From assembly GCA_964592645.1 (NCBI GenBank), contig CAZQFV010000033.1, positions 1 to 33,575 of the forward strand: 33,575 nucleotides of DNA, in the 5' to 3' direction. This DNA is from CAZQFV01 sp964592645 (GTDB lineage Bacteria; Chloroflexota; Chloroflexia; DTKN01). The position numbers were made by a program, and so were the translations under genes. The notes beneath the pieces are model-generated. The model was not told the DNA's origin. It saw nothing but the letters and a program-made list of their open reading frames with translations, and ran no database searches. Below, piece after piece: positions 14,496 to 22,695 of this stretch; the stretch's first letter is position 1; the number at the start of each line of letters is the position of its first letter.

Positions 14496-16589
14496 ATGAA
14501 AACGTACCCGACGAACCAGATCTACAATGTGGGCCTCTTTGCCCACGGAGGGGCCGGCAAGACCTCGCTGGCCGAGGCCATTCTCTACGACAGCGGCACG
14601 ATCAGCCGCATGGGCCGGGTCGACGAAGGCAACACCGTCTCCGACTATGACGCCGAGGAGATCAAGCGCCGCATCTCGGTGCACACGACCCCGCTGCCCC
14701 TGGAGTGGAACGGCCGCAAGATCAACTTGCTGGACACCCCGGGCTACGCCGACTTCGTCGGGGAGGTTGTCTCGGCCATGTGGGTCGTGGACGGCGCCCT
14801 GATCCTGCTCTGCGCCGCCTCCGGCGTCGAGGTGGGTGCCGAGACTGCCTGGAACCTGGCCGGCCAGCGCAAGCTGCCGCGCATCATCTTCCTGAACAAG
14901 ATGGACCGCGACAACGCCAACTTCGCCCGCACGATCGAGCAGGCCCAGGCGACCCTGGACCGGGCCATCATCCCCGTACAACTGCCCATCGGCGCGGTCA
15001 AGACCTTTAGCGGCGTCATCGACCTGCTGGAGAAAAAGGCCTACCGCTACAGCCGCGAGGGTGACGGCAAGTTCGAGGAGATCGCCGTTCCCGATGATCT
15101 GCGCGACCAGGTCGAGCAGGCCCACCTGGCGCTGGTGGAGAAGATTGCCGAGACCGATGACACACTGCTCGAAAAATACCTCGAAGGCGCCGAGCTGACC
15201 CTGGACGAGATGCGCAACGGCCTGCGCCGGGGCGTCCGCCAGGGGACCATCGTCCCGGCCCTGTGCGGCTCGGCCACATTGAACATCGGCGTGGCTCAGC
15301 TGCTGGACACCCTCCTCCTCTGCTTCCCCTCGGCCGCCGACCTCTCACCCGTCCGGGCCACAGACCACACGGGCAGCGAGGTGGAGTTGCCCGTGAGCGA
15401 CGCCAGCCCGCTAACGGCCCTGGTTTTCAAGACGCTGGCCGACCCCTACGTCGGCCGGCAGACCTTTTTCCGCGTGCTGACCGGCGTCTTTCACAGCGAC
15501 TCGCGGGTGCGCAACTCGAACAAGGACACCGAGGAGCGCGTCGGCACCCTCTACCTGCTGCGCGGCAAAGAGCAGACCGCGGTGCAGCAGTTGGGCGCCG
15601 GGGACATCGGCGTCGTCACCAAGCTGACCCAGACCGGAACGGGCGACACCCTATGCACCATCGACCGACCGCTGCGCCTGCCCCCGATCGAGTACCCCGA
15701 ACCGGTCTTTACCGCCTCCATCCGCCCCCAGACCAAGACCGACCTGGACAAGATGGGTGCCGCCCTCAGCCGCATCCTGGAAGAGGATCCCACCCTGCGC
15801 CAGAGCCGCGAGACGGAGACAGGCGAGATCCTGCTCTCCGGGATGGGCGAGTCCCACGTGCAGATCGCCGTCGAACGCATCAAGCGCAAGTTCGACGTGA
15901 CCGTGATCATGGACCTGCCGCTGGTGCCCTACCGGGAGACGATCCGCAAATCGGTCGAGACCATGTATCGCCACAAGAAGCAGACCGGCGGACGCGGCCA
16001 GTTCGCCGAGGTCCACCTGCGTCTGGAACCCATGGACTATAACGTCAGCGATTTCGAGTTCGTCAACGAGATCGTCGGCGGGGTGATCTCCCGGCAGTAC
16101 ATCCCGGGCGTGGAAAAGGGCGTGCGCGAGGCCATGCAGGAAGGGGTGGTCGCCGGGTATCGCGTGGTGGGAGTCCGGGTGGCCGTCTTCTATGGCAAGG
16201 AGCACCCTGTGGACTCGTCGGAGATGGCCTTTAAGATTGCCGGCCTGCAGGCCTTTAAGCAGGGGCAGGCGGAGGCCAACCCGGTGCTACTGGAGCCGAT
16301 CATGGCGATCGAGATCACCGTCCCCGACAGCTACACCGGCGACATCATGGGCGACCTGAACAGCCGGCGCGCCCGGGTCCAGGGGATGGACCCACTGGGC
16401 GGCAAGACCACGATCCGCGCCTCTGTGCCGCTGGCCGAGGCGCAGCGCTACTCCACCGACCTGCGCTCGATGACCGGGGGCCGCGGCCTGGTGCGCATGT
16501 CCTTTGACCATTACGAGGAGGTCCCGGCCCACGTCGCCGAGGCGGCTATCGCCGAGGCCCGCAAGCGCAAGGAAGAGCGCCAGACCTAG
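14496..16589 (+). CDS. Elongation factor G-like GTPase (EF-G2/FusA2-type paralogue)
   Basis: 697-aa translational GTPase with the complete EF-G domain order. G1 is AHGGAGKTS (16-24) instead of the canonical AHIDAGKTT, G3 is DTPGYADF instead of DTPGHVDF, and G4 is NKMD. Domain IV is marked by QTGGRGQFAEV and the C-terminal domain by SYTGDIMGDLNSRRARVQGMD. The altered G1 and G3 loops, in particular Tyr-Ala for the catalytic His-Val, mark the EF-G-like paralogue group rather than the housekeeping factor. It is a single gene, not in an rpsL-rpsG-tuf cluster, which agrees. The ATG at 14496 follows GGAGG by five bases; an upstream in-frame TTG at 14469 has no RBS. A role in ribosome recycling or stress is inference. 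Confidence 0.9.
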   Translation: MKTYPTNQIYNVGLFAHGGAGKTSLAEAILYDSGTISRMGRVDEGNTVSDYDAEEIKRRISVHTTPLPLEWNGRKINLLDTPGYADFVGEVVSAMWVVDGALILLCAASGVEVGAETAWNLAGQRKLPRIIFLNKMDRDNANFARTIEQAQATLDRAIIPVQLPIGAVKTFSGVIDLLEKKAYRYSREGDGKFEEIAVPDDLRDQVEQAHLALVEKIAETDDTLLEKYLEGAELTLDEMRNGLRRGVRQGTIVPALCGSATLNIGVAQLLDTLLLCFPSAADLSPVRATDHTGSEVELPVSDASPLTALVFKTLADPYVGRQTFFRVLTGVFHSDSRVRNSNKDTEERVGTLYLLRGKEQTAVQQLGAGDIGVVTKLTQTGTGDTLCTIDRPLRLPPIEYPEPVFTASIRPQTKTDLDKMGAALSRILEEDPTLRQSRETETGEILLSGMGESHVQIAVERIKRKFDVTVIMDLPLVPYRETIRKSVETMYRHKKQTGGRGQFAEVHLRLEPMDYNVSDFEFVNEIVGGVISRQYIPGVEKGVREAMQEGVVAGYRVVGVRVAVFYGKEHPVDSSEMAFKIAGLQAFKQGQAEANPVLLEPIMAIEITVPDSYTGDIMGDLNSRRARVQGMDPLGGKTTIRASVPLAEAQRYSTDLRSMTGGRGLVRMSFDHYEEVPAHVAEAAIAEARKRKEERQT

Positions 16590-16617
16590 CAGAAGCCATC
16601 TCATAAACCACCAAGGC

Positions 16618-16665
16618 CCAAAGACGCCAAAACACGAAGAGATTCAGGTGTCTTGGCGTCTTTGG
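16618..16665. repeat. Intergenic inverted-repeat element, copy 3
   Basis: CCAAAGACGCCAAAACAC (16618-16635) pairs with 16648-16665 at 17 of 18 positions around a 12-nt loop. It lies between the convergent EF-G-like and lipoprotein genes and may act as a bidirectional terminator. It shows the same CACCAAGGC / GTCTTTGGTG theme as the elements at 7750 and 11953. Confidence 0.68.
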
Positions 16666-16711
16666 TGCGCAGAACGGCTCTTTCGGGTCTGGGTGGTGAA
16701 CCGAAAGGCCC

Positions 16712-17329
16712 CTACTTGCTCACCGCCGCCGGGATGCGTTGCAGCATCTTTTGCGCCAGGTCGATAACCCACTGCGGCTGAACGCGGGCCGGCCCGGTCA
16801 CCTGCAACATCCCCACCACGTTGTCCTTGCGGAAAAGGAGCAGGTGCACCTGCGCGGCCCGAGCCGGCACCCCGGCCGTCACAAACTTGGACTGATCGCC
16901 CAGTTGGGTGATCGCCTGCTCCTGCAGGGTCACCGTGATGGCCACCAGGCCTTTGAACGCGTCGAATATCTCCTTCAGCCCGGCATCGGCCGCCGCCGCC
17001 GCGTTGTAGACCAGCACGGTGGCGGCCACCGTCGTCGTCGTCAGCGGGACCGTGGCCGTGGTGGCGGCGGTGCCGCTGAGCGGTTCCGCCGCCACGAACA
17101 GGCGGCGGTCGATATCCACGACTGGCCCCTGGTTTTCCGCCTCGACACTGAGTCGGCCGAGCAAGTCGGACAGGCCGCCCTGCGCGGTAAGCGTAAAATC
17201 CTCCCCCAGGTCGGCGGCGGTCAGGTTCATCTCCGCGGCCGGGGCCTCGACGATCGGCCCCTGTGCCCCACAGGCGAGCAGCAGCATGGCCAGGATCGAC
17301 AGCAAGCACAGCACATTCAGCCTCTTCAT
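16712..17329 (-). CDS. Predicted lipoprotein, unknown function
   Basis: 205-aa secreted protein with a type II signal peptide: MKRLNVLCLLSILAMLLLAC, lipobox LLAC with the modified Cys at 20. The mature part has no motif I recognise. It is rich in Ala, Val and Thr, with a long Thr/Val run (ATTATVPLTTTTVAATV) and a segment VHLLLFRKDNVVGMLQV near the end that resembles one strand-turn-strand of a small globular domain. The start is ATG 17329 with AGGAG upstream; a longer in-frame reading lacks a signal peptide at its N-terminus. It is the last gene of the rny-to-exonuclease string, 26 bp after the preceding stop. Confidence 0.75.
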   Translation of the reverse strand: MKRLNVLCLLSILAMLLLACGAQGPIVEAPAAEMNLTAADLGEDFTLTAQGGLSDLLGRLSVEAENQGPVVDIDRRLFVAAEPLSGTAATTATVPLTTTTVAATVLVYNAAAAADAGLKEIFDAFKGLVAITVTLQEQAITQLGDQSKFVTAGVPARAAQVHLLLFRKDNVVGMLQVTGPARVQPQWVIDLAQKMLQRIPAAVSK

Positions 17330-17355
17330 TCCTCTACTCCTCACGGTTCCTCGAT

Positions 17356-18606
17356 TCACAAGGCTCGTTTCGTTCTCTTCTGCTGCAGACGACCCAGGCG
17401 CAGTTCCAGGTTCTCTCCCTGGGGGCAGGCGCCGTGTTCGGCGATCGCCCGGCGGACGCACTCCTCGGCCCGCGGCAGGTCCTGGCAGCGGTGCTCATAG
17501 TACTTGGCCAGCTCCACGTAGGCATACAGGGGGCGGTCGCCCGGGCGCTCTACCAGGGCCTCCCAGATCTCCACGGCCTCGGTCCAGGCCCCTTCCCGCT
17601 TGAGCAAGGACGAGAGCTGTTTCCAGGCGCGATCGCGGGCCGCCGGCGGCAGCGCCAGGAGCAGGGCGGAGCGGTAGGCCGCCACGGCCGCCTGGCGGTC
17701 GCCCTGCTGCTCGTACAGCCGGCCCAGCGCCAGGTACTCCGCCCCATGGTGGGCCCCGCTCTCCCCGAAGGGGTCGCGCAGGAAGCGCGCCAGCCAGGTC
17801 GCCAAGGTCACCATCGAAAGGACGTCGTGGGCGTTGTGTTCCAGGATCGGCTGCAGCACGCTGGGGTCGGCCCCCCGCAGGTAGTCGTGGTACACCGACG
17901 GGATTCGCCAGCCCGGGATGTCCAGGAAGGAGCGCTCCACGCCCAGGATGTGCTCCTCCAGGCTGCCCAGGCTGCAGCTCTCCAGCCGGCCGCGGAAGAT
18001 ACGGCGCGCCGGGAGCAGCAGGTCCAGGTGCACCCGCGGGGCCCGGCCGGCCGGGCCCTCCGGCCAGGGCAGCGCCAGCCGCGCCATCCGGTAGCGGCTG
18101 TGCAGGATCGGCAGGTCGAAGCTGCGGCCGTTGAAGGTCACCAGGCCCTCGGCGCCCCGCAACAGGTCGGTCACCACCTGCAGCAGCGCCCGCTCCTCGG
18201 ACGGCGAGCGCATGAACACCTGGTACAGACGGAGCGCCTCGCGGTCCAGCCGGGCCAGCCCCACCAGGAAAGCGTAGGTGCCGGCGCCCTCGGCCAGGCC
18301 CGTCGTCTCGATGTCCAGGAAGGCCAGGCCGGCCGGCGACGGCGGGCTCTCCCCCGGCGCTGCCAGGCGCGCCAGGGGCTCCAGGTTCTCCTCCAGCAGG
18401 GCGCCGAGGGGCCAGTGCCCGTGCCGCCGATCGAGCGCATAGCGCTCCTCGACGACGAAACAAGCGCCATCCCCCGTGTCCACCGACCGCCCGGCGAACG
18501 GCAGCGGCCGACGGGGCCCCGGCTCGCGGCCCGGCGGAGCCGGCAACGGCCCGCCCCGGCGGACACCCAGGTGCTGTAGCTGCCGCAATACCTCGTCCGA
18601 AAGCAT
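17356..18606 (-). CDS. DEDD-type exonuclease (YprB ribonuclease H-like) with TPR tail
   Basis: 416-aa protein. The central RNase H-like fold carries the exonuclease acidic residues: FLDIETTGL (Asp and Glu of Exo I, about residue 95), VTFNGRSFDLPIL (Exo II Asp, about 160) and HNAHDVLSMV (His and Asp of Exo III, about 260). This matches the YprB family of predicted DnaQ-like nucleases. From about residue 285 several TPR-like helical pairs follow (AEYLALGRLYEQQGDRQAAV, WKQLSSLLKREGAWTEAVEI), a fusion common in this family. The substrate, DNA or RNA, is unknown. The start is 12 bp after the stop of the PHP-AlbA_2 gene, so the two are coexpressed. Confidence 0.85.
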   Translation of the reverse strand: MLSDEVLRQLQHLGVRRGGPLPAPPGREPGPRRPLPFAGRSVDTGDGACFVVEERYALDRRHGHWPLGALLEENLEPLARLAAPGESPPSPAGLAFLDIETTGLAEGAGTYAFLVGLARLDREALRLYQVFMRSPSEERALLQVVTDLLRGAEGLVTFNGRSFDLPILHSRYRMARLALPWPEGPAGRAPRVHLDLLLPARRIFRGRLESCSLGSLEEHILGVERSFLDIPGWRIPSVYHDYLRGADPSVLQPILEHNAHDVLSMVTLATWLARFLRDPFGESGAHHGAEYLALGRLYEQQGDRQAAVAAYRSALLLALPPAARDRAWKQLSSLLKREGAWTEAVEIWEALVERPGDRPLYAYVELAKYYEHRCQDLPRAEECVRRAIAEHGACPQGENLELRLGRLQQKRTKRAL

Positions 18607-18618
18607 ACGCGCCTGCCG

Positions 18619-20991
18619 CTATTCCTCGCCGGCCGCCGAACCCTTTTCCCAAACCTGTAACATTTCCCGCCACTCGCCGTCCAGCAGGGCCCGCTCGGCG
18701 GCATAGTAGATGTGGTCGCGCCCCTCCTCATCGCGGTAGACCAGGTCCACCCGCTGCGCGTCGCCGCGCAGGTAGCCGATGTTGCCCCACCAACGGACCT
18801 GGTCCTCCGGCAGCGGGGTGTCGCGGTGGTACATCTCGATGGCATAGGCCCACGGGGAATCGGGCGGGAACTCGGCCTTGCGCCGCACCCGCGGGTCAAC
18901 GCGCCCATTCTGCATGTCGCGGAACTGGTAGAGGACCTCGTCGCCGCTGGCCGTGCTGCGGACCACCTCGACGCCGGTCGACGGCAGCGGCACGCGCACC
19001 AGGTCGGCCCAGCCCTCGGCCCCGGCCAGCTTGTTGCGGGTGATGTGGCGGAAGTAGCGCACCGGCTCTTCCCCCTGGCGCATGGCCAGGTCGAAGTAGA
19101 GGTTACCGCCTTCCCAGTAGACGCGCTCGACGGCGGCCTGGTCCCGCCAGCGGGCCAGCCGCCCGCCCCAGGAGCCGGCCGTGGGGCGGACCGGCGAGGC
19201 CGACGGCGGCGCGGCCGGGGCCGCGCTCGCCGCCGCAGAAGCGGCGGCCGCGGGCGCGGGTTCGGCAGGCCCGGCCGGCGCGGCCGGCCCTGGGGCGGCT
19301 GCGCCCGGGGCTTCCTGCTCGCGAGGCGCCGGGGAGGGGGCCGCTCGGCGGGGGCCCCGCCGGGCCTCCTGCGCCCCGGCCTCCTCCTCTGCCTCCAACG
19401 GCGGGCCGGCCTCCTCCAGCGGCGGGCGCAGCCCGTCCACGACCTCCCGCCAACGGGGCGTCAGCCCCCACTCCGAGACACCGTAAAAGATGTGATCGAT
19501 GTGCCCGCCGGGGTCGCGGTGCAGCAGATCATAGACGCGCCGCTCCCCACTGCGATAGGCCCGCCAGATGCCGCGATCCCCTTTCCAGAGGACCCGCGAG
19601 AGGTCCACCCGGCCGTGGCGCAGCGCCTCCTGCCGCTCGATGGCATAGGCCCACAGCCCCTTGGCGCGCTGCCGGGTGACGCCCAGGGTCACCCGCAGGT
19701 CGCGGACATCATAGTACCACTGGCCGTCGCGCAGGTAGGTGCCGACGACCTCGACGCCCGCCTGGGGCAGGTCGAACCCCCCGGCCGTGGAGGCCCCGTT
19801 GGGCAGGGCCGCGGCGACGAGCTCCAGCAGCTCCTGGCGAGTGGCCGGCCGGGGCTCGCCGCCCCGCCGCAGGTAAACGACCCCTTCCCGTGTCAGGTAC
19901 GGCGGAGAGGCCTCGGCGTGCACCTCCACCTTGATCACTTCCTTCTCCCCGTAGCGCAGCAGCTCCAGGTTCAGGCGCGGCGCCGGGTCGATCTGCTCGC
20001 GGACGGAGCGGGTCAGGGCGCTGCTCCAGAGATCGGGAGAATCGACCCCCGTGACCTCTTCCTCCGTCAGCCCGATCATCAGGACGCCCCCTCCGTCGTT
20101 GGCCAGGGCGGCGATCGCCCGGTAGACACAGAGGGGATCGGTCTGGGCGTCGCACAGGATCACCCGCTCCGACCCGTTCCGGCGCAGTTGTTCGATATAG
20201 TTCCGCAGCCGTTCGCGCTCCGGGAAGCGCAGCCGTTCGCGTTGGCCCTCCAGCAGCAGGGCCCGCAGGGCGGCGAACGAACGCTCCGGGAGCAGGGCCT
20301 CGGTATAGCGCTCGCCAAGGCTCCACGATCGCCCCCCACCGGCCCGTGCCCGGCGGCAGCCGGCCGCCGCCGACCACAGCAGCGGCCAAGCCGTGGGCGG
20401 CAGGGTATTGGGCAGGGACTCTACCTCCAGGGCGGCAATCCCCTCCGGCCGCGCGCCCTCCCCCGGTTCCGCGGCCAGCCGCTGGCCGGCCCCGCCGCCG
20501 AGGAGCACGGCGAGCCCTCCGGCCCGGGAGGCCAGCGTCGCCGCCGTGGGCAGATCGGACTGGGCGGTGATCGCCGGCGCACCCTCCCGCAGCCGTTCCA
20601 TGGGAATGCCCAGGTTCAGCAGGAGGGCGTACAGCCGCTCGGCCGGCGTTTCCGGCGGAAATAGGGCCAACAGGGCAACCCCCTCGGCCGTCTGCACCTC
20701 GAAACCCGGCAACAGGAGCAGCCGGGCCAACAGGGATTCGTACTCGGCCAGCGTCCCTTCCTCGCCCGGGGCCAACCGGCCGGCCTCCCGCAGCGCCGCC
20801 AAACGCCCCATCTCCAGGCGCAGTTGCTCGTAGCTGCGCACCGAGCTGTGGTCCACCAGGCCGATAATCTCCAGCCCTTTCTCCGCGGCGCGGCGCAGCG
20901 TCTCCAGGACAGGGTCGCCGCGCCCCAGGCCGGCATCGGCATGGACATGCAGGTCGATCCGCATCCAACAAGCTTGGTCCTTCTCGCTCAT
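18619..20991 (-). CDS. PHP-AlbA_2 (Schlafen-like) fusion with duplicated unnamed C-terminal domain
   Basis: 790-aa cytoplasmic protein. Residues 10-260 are a PHP domain that keeps the first motif DLHVH and GLVDHSS. The later metal-binding sites, normally an A-H-P type and an S-D-x-H type motif, read as a Gly-rich AVLLGGGAGQ and WSAAAGCRRARAG, so the site looks incomplete. Residues about 265-400 match AlbA_2 of Schlafen-type and divergent AAA proteins (AIAALANDGGGVLMIGLTEEE, PPYLTREGVVYLRRGG). A domain of about 105 residues at about 412-515 recurs at about 675-776: VEVV, an F/V-R-D strand, WAYAIE, a W.G segment, V/Y-D-L, RD, G..(I)DHI.Y and WRE. An Ala/Pro linker (about 525-610) separates the copies. 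It lies between a second PHP gene and an exonuclease gene. A nucleic-acid-binding role is inferred. Confidence 0.8.
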   Translation of the reverse strand: MSEKDQACWMRIDLHVHADAGLGRGDPVLETLRRAAEKGLEIIGLVDHSSVRSYEQLRLEMGRLAALREAGRLAPGEEGTLAEYESLLARLLLLPGFEVQTAEGVALLALFPPETPAERLYALLLNLGIPMERLREGAPAITAQSDLPTAATLASRAGGLAVLLGGGAGQRLAAEPGEGARPEGIAALEVESLPNTLPPTAWPLLWSAAAGCRRARAGGGRSWSLGERYTEALLPERSFAALRALLLEGQRERLRFPERERLRNYIEQLRRNGSERVILCDAQTDPLCVYRAIAALANDGGGVLMIGLTEEEVTGVDSPDLWSSALTRSVREQIDPAPRLNLELLRYGEKEVIKVEVHAEASPPYLTREGVVYLRRGGEPRPATRQELLELVAAALPNGASTAGGFDLPQAGVEVVGTYLRDGQWYYDVRDLRVTLGVTRQRAKGLWAYAIERQEALRHGRVDLSRVLWKGDRGIWRAYRSGERRVYDLLHRDPGGHIDHIFYGVSEWGLTPRWREVVDGLRPPLEEAGPPLEAEEEAGAQEARRGPRRAAPSPAPREQEAPGAAAPGPAAPAGPAEPAPAAAASAAASAAPAAPPSASPVRPTAGSWGGRLARWRDQAAVERVYWEGGNLYFDLAMRQGEEPVRYFRHITRNKLAGAEGWADLVRVPLPSTGVEVVRSTASGDEVLYQFRDMQNGRVDPRVRRKAEFPPDSPWAYAIEMYHRDTPLPEDQVRWWGNIGYLRGDAQRVDLVYRDEEGRDHIYYAAERALLDGEWREMLQVWEKGSAAGEE

Positions 20992-21030
20992 CGCTCCTCA
21001 CCTCTTTTGAAAATAAAACGCCGACGCCAA

Positions 21031-21050
21031 CGGACTGCCGCAGCAGTCCG
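21031..21050 (-). terminator. Hairpin followed by T-rich tract between the two PHP genes
   Basis: CGGACTGC (21031-21038) and GCAGTCCG (21043-21050) form a perfect 8-bp stem with a CGCA tetraloop on the plus strand. On the minus-strand transcript a T-rich segment (TTTTATTTT near 21013) follows after about 12 nt. The distance is longer than in a standard terminator, so it may only attenuate read-through from the PHP gene into the fusion gene. Confidence 0.4.
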
Positions 21051-21093
21051 ACGCGGGCGCGGGTGGGACAGGAGCGATGCGCGTTGGCCCCGG

Positions 21094-22008
21094 TCAAGGC
21101 TCCACGGGGGCGGTGTTCTCGTTCACCCAGGGGCTGCCAACCTCTCGGGCCAGGCGGGAGAGGTCGTGCAGCACATGCAGCGGCACGGGCACGGCGCCCA
21201 GGGCCGGGCGCTCCTCGTGTCCATGAAAATCGCTGCCGCCGGTGACGATCAGTCCATATTGCTGGGCCATCTCCACCAGCTGGGCGCTGAGCGCGGCAGG
21301 ATAGTCGCCGTAGTAGGCCTCCAAGCCCATCAGCCCCGCCGACACCAAACGCTGCAGGAAAGGCCAGGGCTGCCGGCCATTCCCGGCGGCCAGCCAATCG
21401 CGCGCGGGCTCGGCATAGGTGGGATGAGCCAGGACAGGAACCCCATGCACCTGCCGAACCAGGCGGACCGCGTCTTCGGGCGACAACTTGAAGCGCGATA
21501 CGTAGGCCGGTCGGCCGTGGCCGATGTAGAGATCAAAGGCTTCCTGGCGCGTAGTCACGTATCCCGCCTCCAGGAGAGCTGCGGCCACGTGGGCCCGGGT
21601 CACCGTGCCTCCCTGGGCCAATTCCTGGACTCGCTCCCACGAAAGGGGCAGCCCCAACTCCAACAGGCGCCCCAACATGGCCTGTCCCCGCTCCATCCGA
21701 CCCTCGCGGAACTCGCGCAGGGTGGTCCGCAGCTGGGGAGTCCGATAGTCCAGGAAATAGGCCAGGATGTGACATTCCGCTCCCGGGTGGTCCGTGCTCA
21801 ACTCCACTCCCGGGATCAAAAGGATCTGCCGTTGCCTGGCGGCCGCCAGGGCCTCATCGATCCCATCGACCGTATCGTGGTCTGTCAGGGCCAGGGCCCG
21901 AAGACCCAGCGCACAGGCCTGCTCGACCAGGGCGCTCGGGGTCAGCAGGCCGTCGGAAGCCGTGCTATGGGTATGTAGATCAATAGTGCGCCAAGGCTGC
22001 TCTGACAA
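21094..22008 (-). CDS. PHP-domain phosphoesterase (RNase AM/YciV-type)
   Basis: 304-aa metal-dependent phosphoesterase. It has all four PHP motifs: DLHTHSTASDG, ALTDHDTVDG, VPVLAHPTYA and GGSDFHG, plus the insertion typical of the YciV/TrpH group (AECHILAYFLD, HGRPAYVSRFKLSPEDAV). Relatives hydrolyse 3',5'-nucleotide bisphosphates or trim RNA 5' to 3'. Start is set at TTG 22008, six bases after AGGAG. The longer ATG frame to 22155 adds about 49 low-complexity residues without an RBS and would start at the spoVS stop. The RBS overlaps the 3' arm of a small hairpin (CCTGG-TCGAT-CCAGG), which could limit translation. It is part of the rny string. Confidence 0.88.
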   Translation of the reverse strand: MSEQPWRTIDLHTHSTASDGLLTPSALVEQACALGLRALALTDHDTVDGIDEALAAARQRQILLIPGVELSTDHPGAECHILAYFLDYRTPQLRTTLREFREGRMERGQAMLGRLLELGLPLSWERVQELAQGGTVTRAHVAAALLEAGYVTTRQEAFDLYIGHGRPAYVSRFKLSPEDAVRLVRQVHGVPVLAHPTYAEPARDWLAAGNGRQPWPFLQRLVSAGLMGLEAYYGDYPAALSAQLVEMAQQYGLIVTGGSDFHGHEERPALGAVPVPLHVLHDLSRLAREVGSPWVNENTAPVEP

Positions 22009-22157
22009 ACACTTCTCCTGGATCGACCAGGCCGGCGCCGCCCAACTTGCGCCACCCTCCAACGTCGCTATCGCTTCGTCCCCCAAAGGATGCACAGGCA
22101 CCCGCGACACCGCCGGGGTAGGGGAGCCCCCGCGGTGACGAAACCCGATCCCCAAAA

Positions 22158-22544
22158 CTAGCTGCGTTTCTCGATCAACAAGCGAATGGCCGTTCGTTCC
22201 TCCTGCTCGATCACCACCTCCGCGAAACTGGGAGTACAGACAATATCGAGCCCATCTTCCTGGAGGTAGCTGCGGGCAATGGCGATGGCCTTGATGGCCT
22301 GGTTGGTCGCCCCGGCACCGATGGCCTGGACCTCGGCTCGCCCGATCTCGCGGATGACGCCGGCAATGGCCCCGGCCACCGAACTGGGGCGGGAGCGGGC
22401 CGAGACCTTGAGCACGCTGGGGCGCGGCCCCCTGGGCCGGGCGGCCGGCGCAGGGGCTTCTTGCTCCGGGGCTTTTCCCTCGATTTCGGACAGCGGTTCC
22501 TCTTGCGGCTGGGTGTTTTCGACGTTGCTAAATAGAATCTCCAT
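22158..22544 (-). CDS. spoVS: SpoVS-like stage V sporulation protein S family
   Basis: 128 aa. The C-terminal 85 residues are the conserved SpoVS domain (VLKVSARSRPSSVAGAIAGVI, VQAIGAGATNQAIKAIAIAR, GLDIVCTPSF). SpoVS proteins are Alba-like in fold and may bind nucleic acid; in Bacillus one affects sporulation, but the family is also present in non-spore-formers. The N-terminal 43 residues are an acidic and Pro/Ala-rich extension not found in the short Bacillus protein. The ATG at 22544 has AAGGAGG six bases upstream. It lies directly downstream of rny, as seen in several other phyla, which supports a link to RNA metabolism. Confidence 0.92.
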   Translation of the reverse strand: MEILFSNVENTQPQEEPLSEIEGKAPEQEAPAPAARPRGPRPSVLKVSARSRPSSVAGAIAGVIREIGRAEVQAIGAGATNQAIKAIAIARSYLQEDGLDIVCTPSFAEVVIEQEERTAIRLLIEKRS

Positions 22545-22695
22545 GGTCTGCCTCCTTCTTGGTCCTGTTGCCAGCCTCGATGTCCGTGGTCTGCGGCGCT
22601 CCAGGCATCCGGCAAACCCACCGCCGCGCGGCGGCCATTTCTGAAGCGCCATAGGATGGAGCGCGGTCTCTCACCGCGGCACCCGCGCCGGCCCG
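22545..22695 (-). other. rny-spoVS spacer with GC palindrome
   Basis: The 151-bp spacer has no gene. It holds the perfect 14-bp palindrome CCGCCGCGCGGCGG at 22621-22634, which may form a hairpin in the rny-spoVS transcript. No promoter for spoVS was recognised. Confidence 0.45.

Noticed and set aside
18712..20664. 650-codon plus-strand ORF opposite the PHP-AlbA_2 gene
   Set aside because: It is an antisense shadow caused by high third-position GC; no RBS and no recognisable domain.
22009..22155. N-terminal extension of the PHP phosphoesterase to 22155
   Set aside because: No RBS, low-complexity residues, and the TTG at 22008 has AGGAG at ideal spacing and gives the normal family length.
22009..22157. 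GGAGGGTGGCGC before the PHP gene, resembling the T-box AGGGTGG motif
   Set aside because: The ACCGCG continuation, specifier stem and terminator are absent, and no aminoacyl-tRNA synthetase or amino-acid gene follows.
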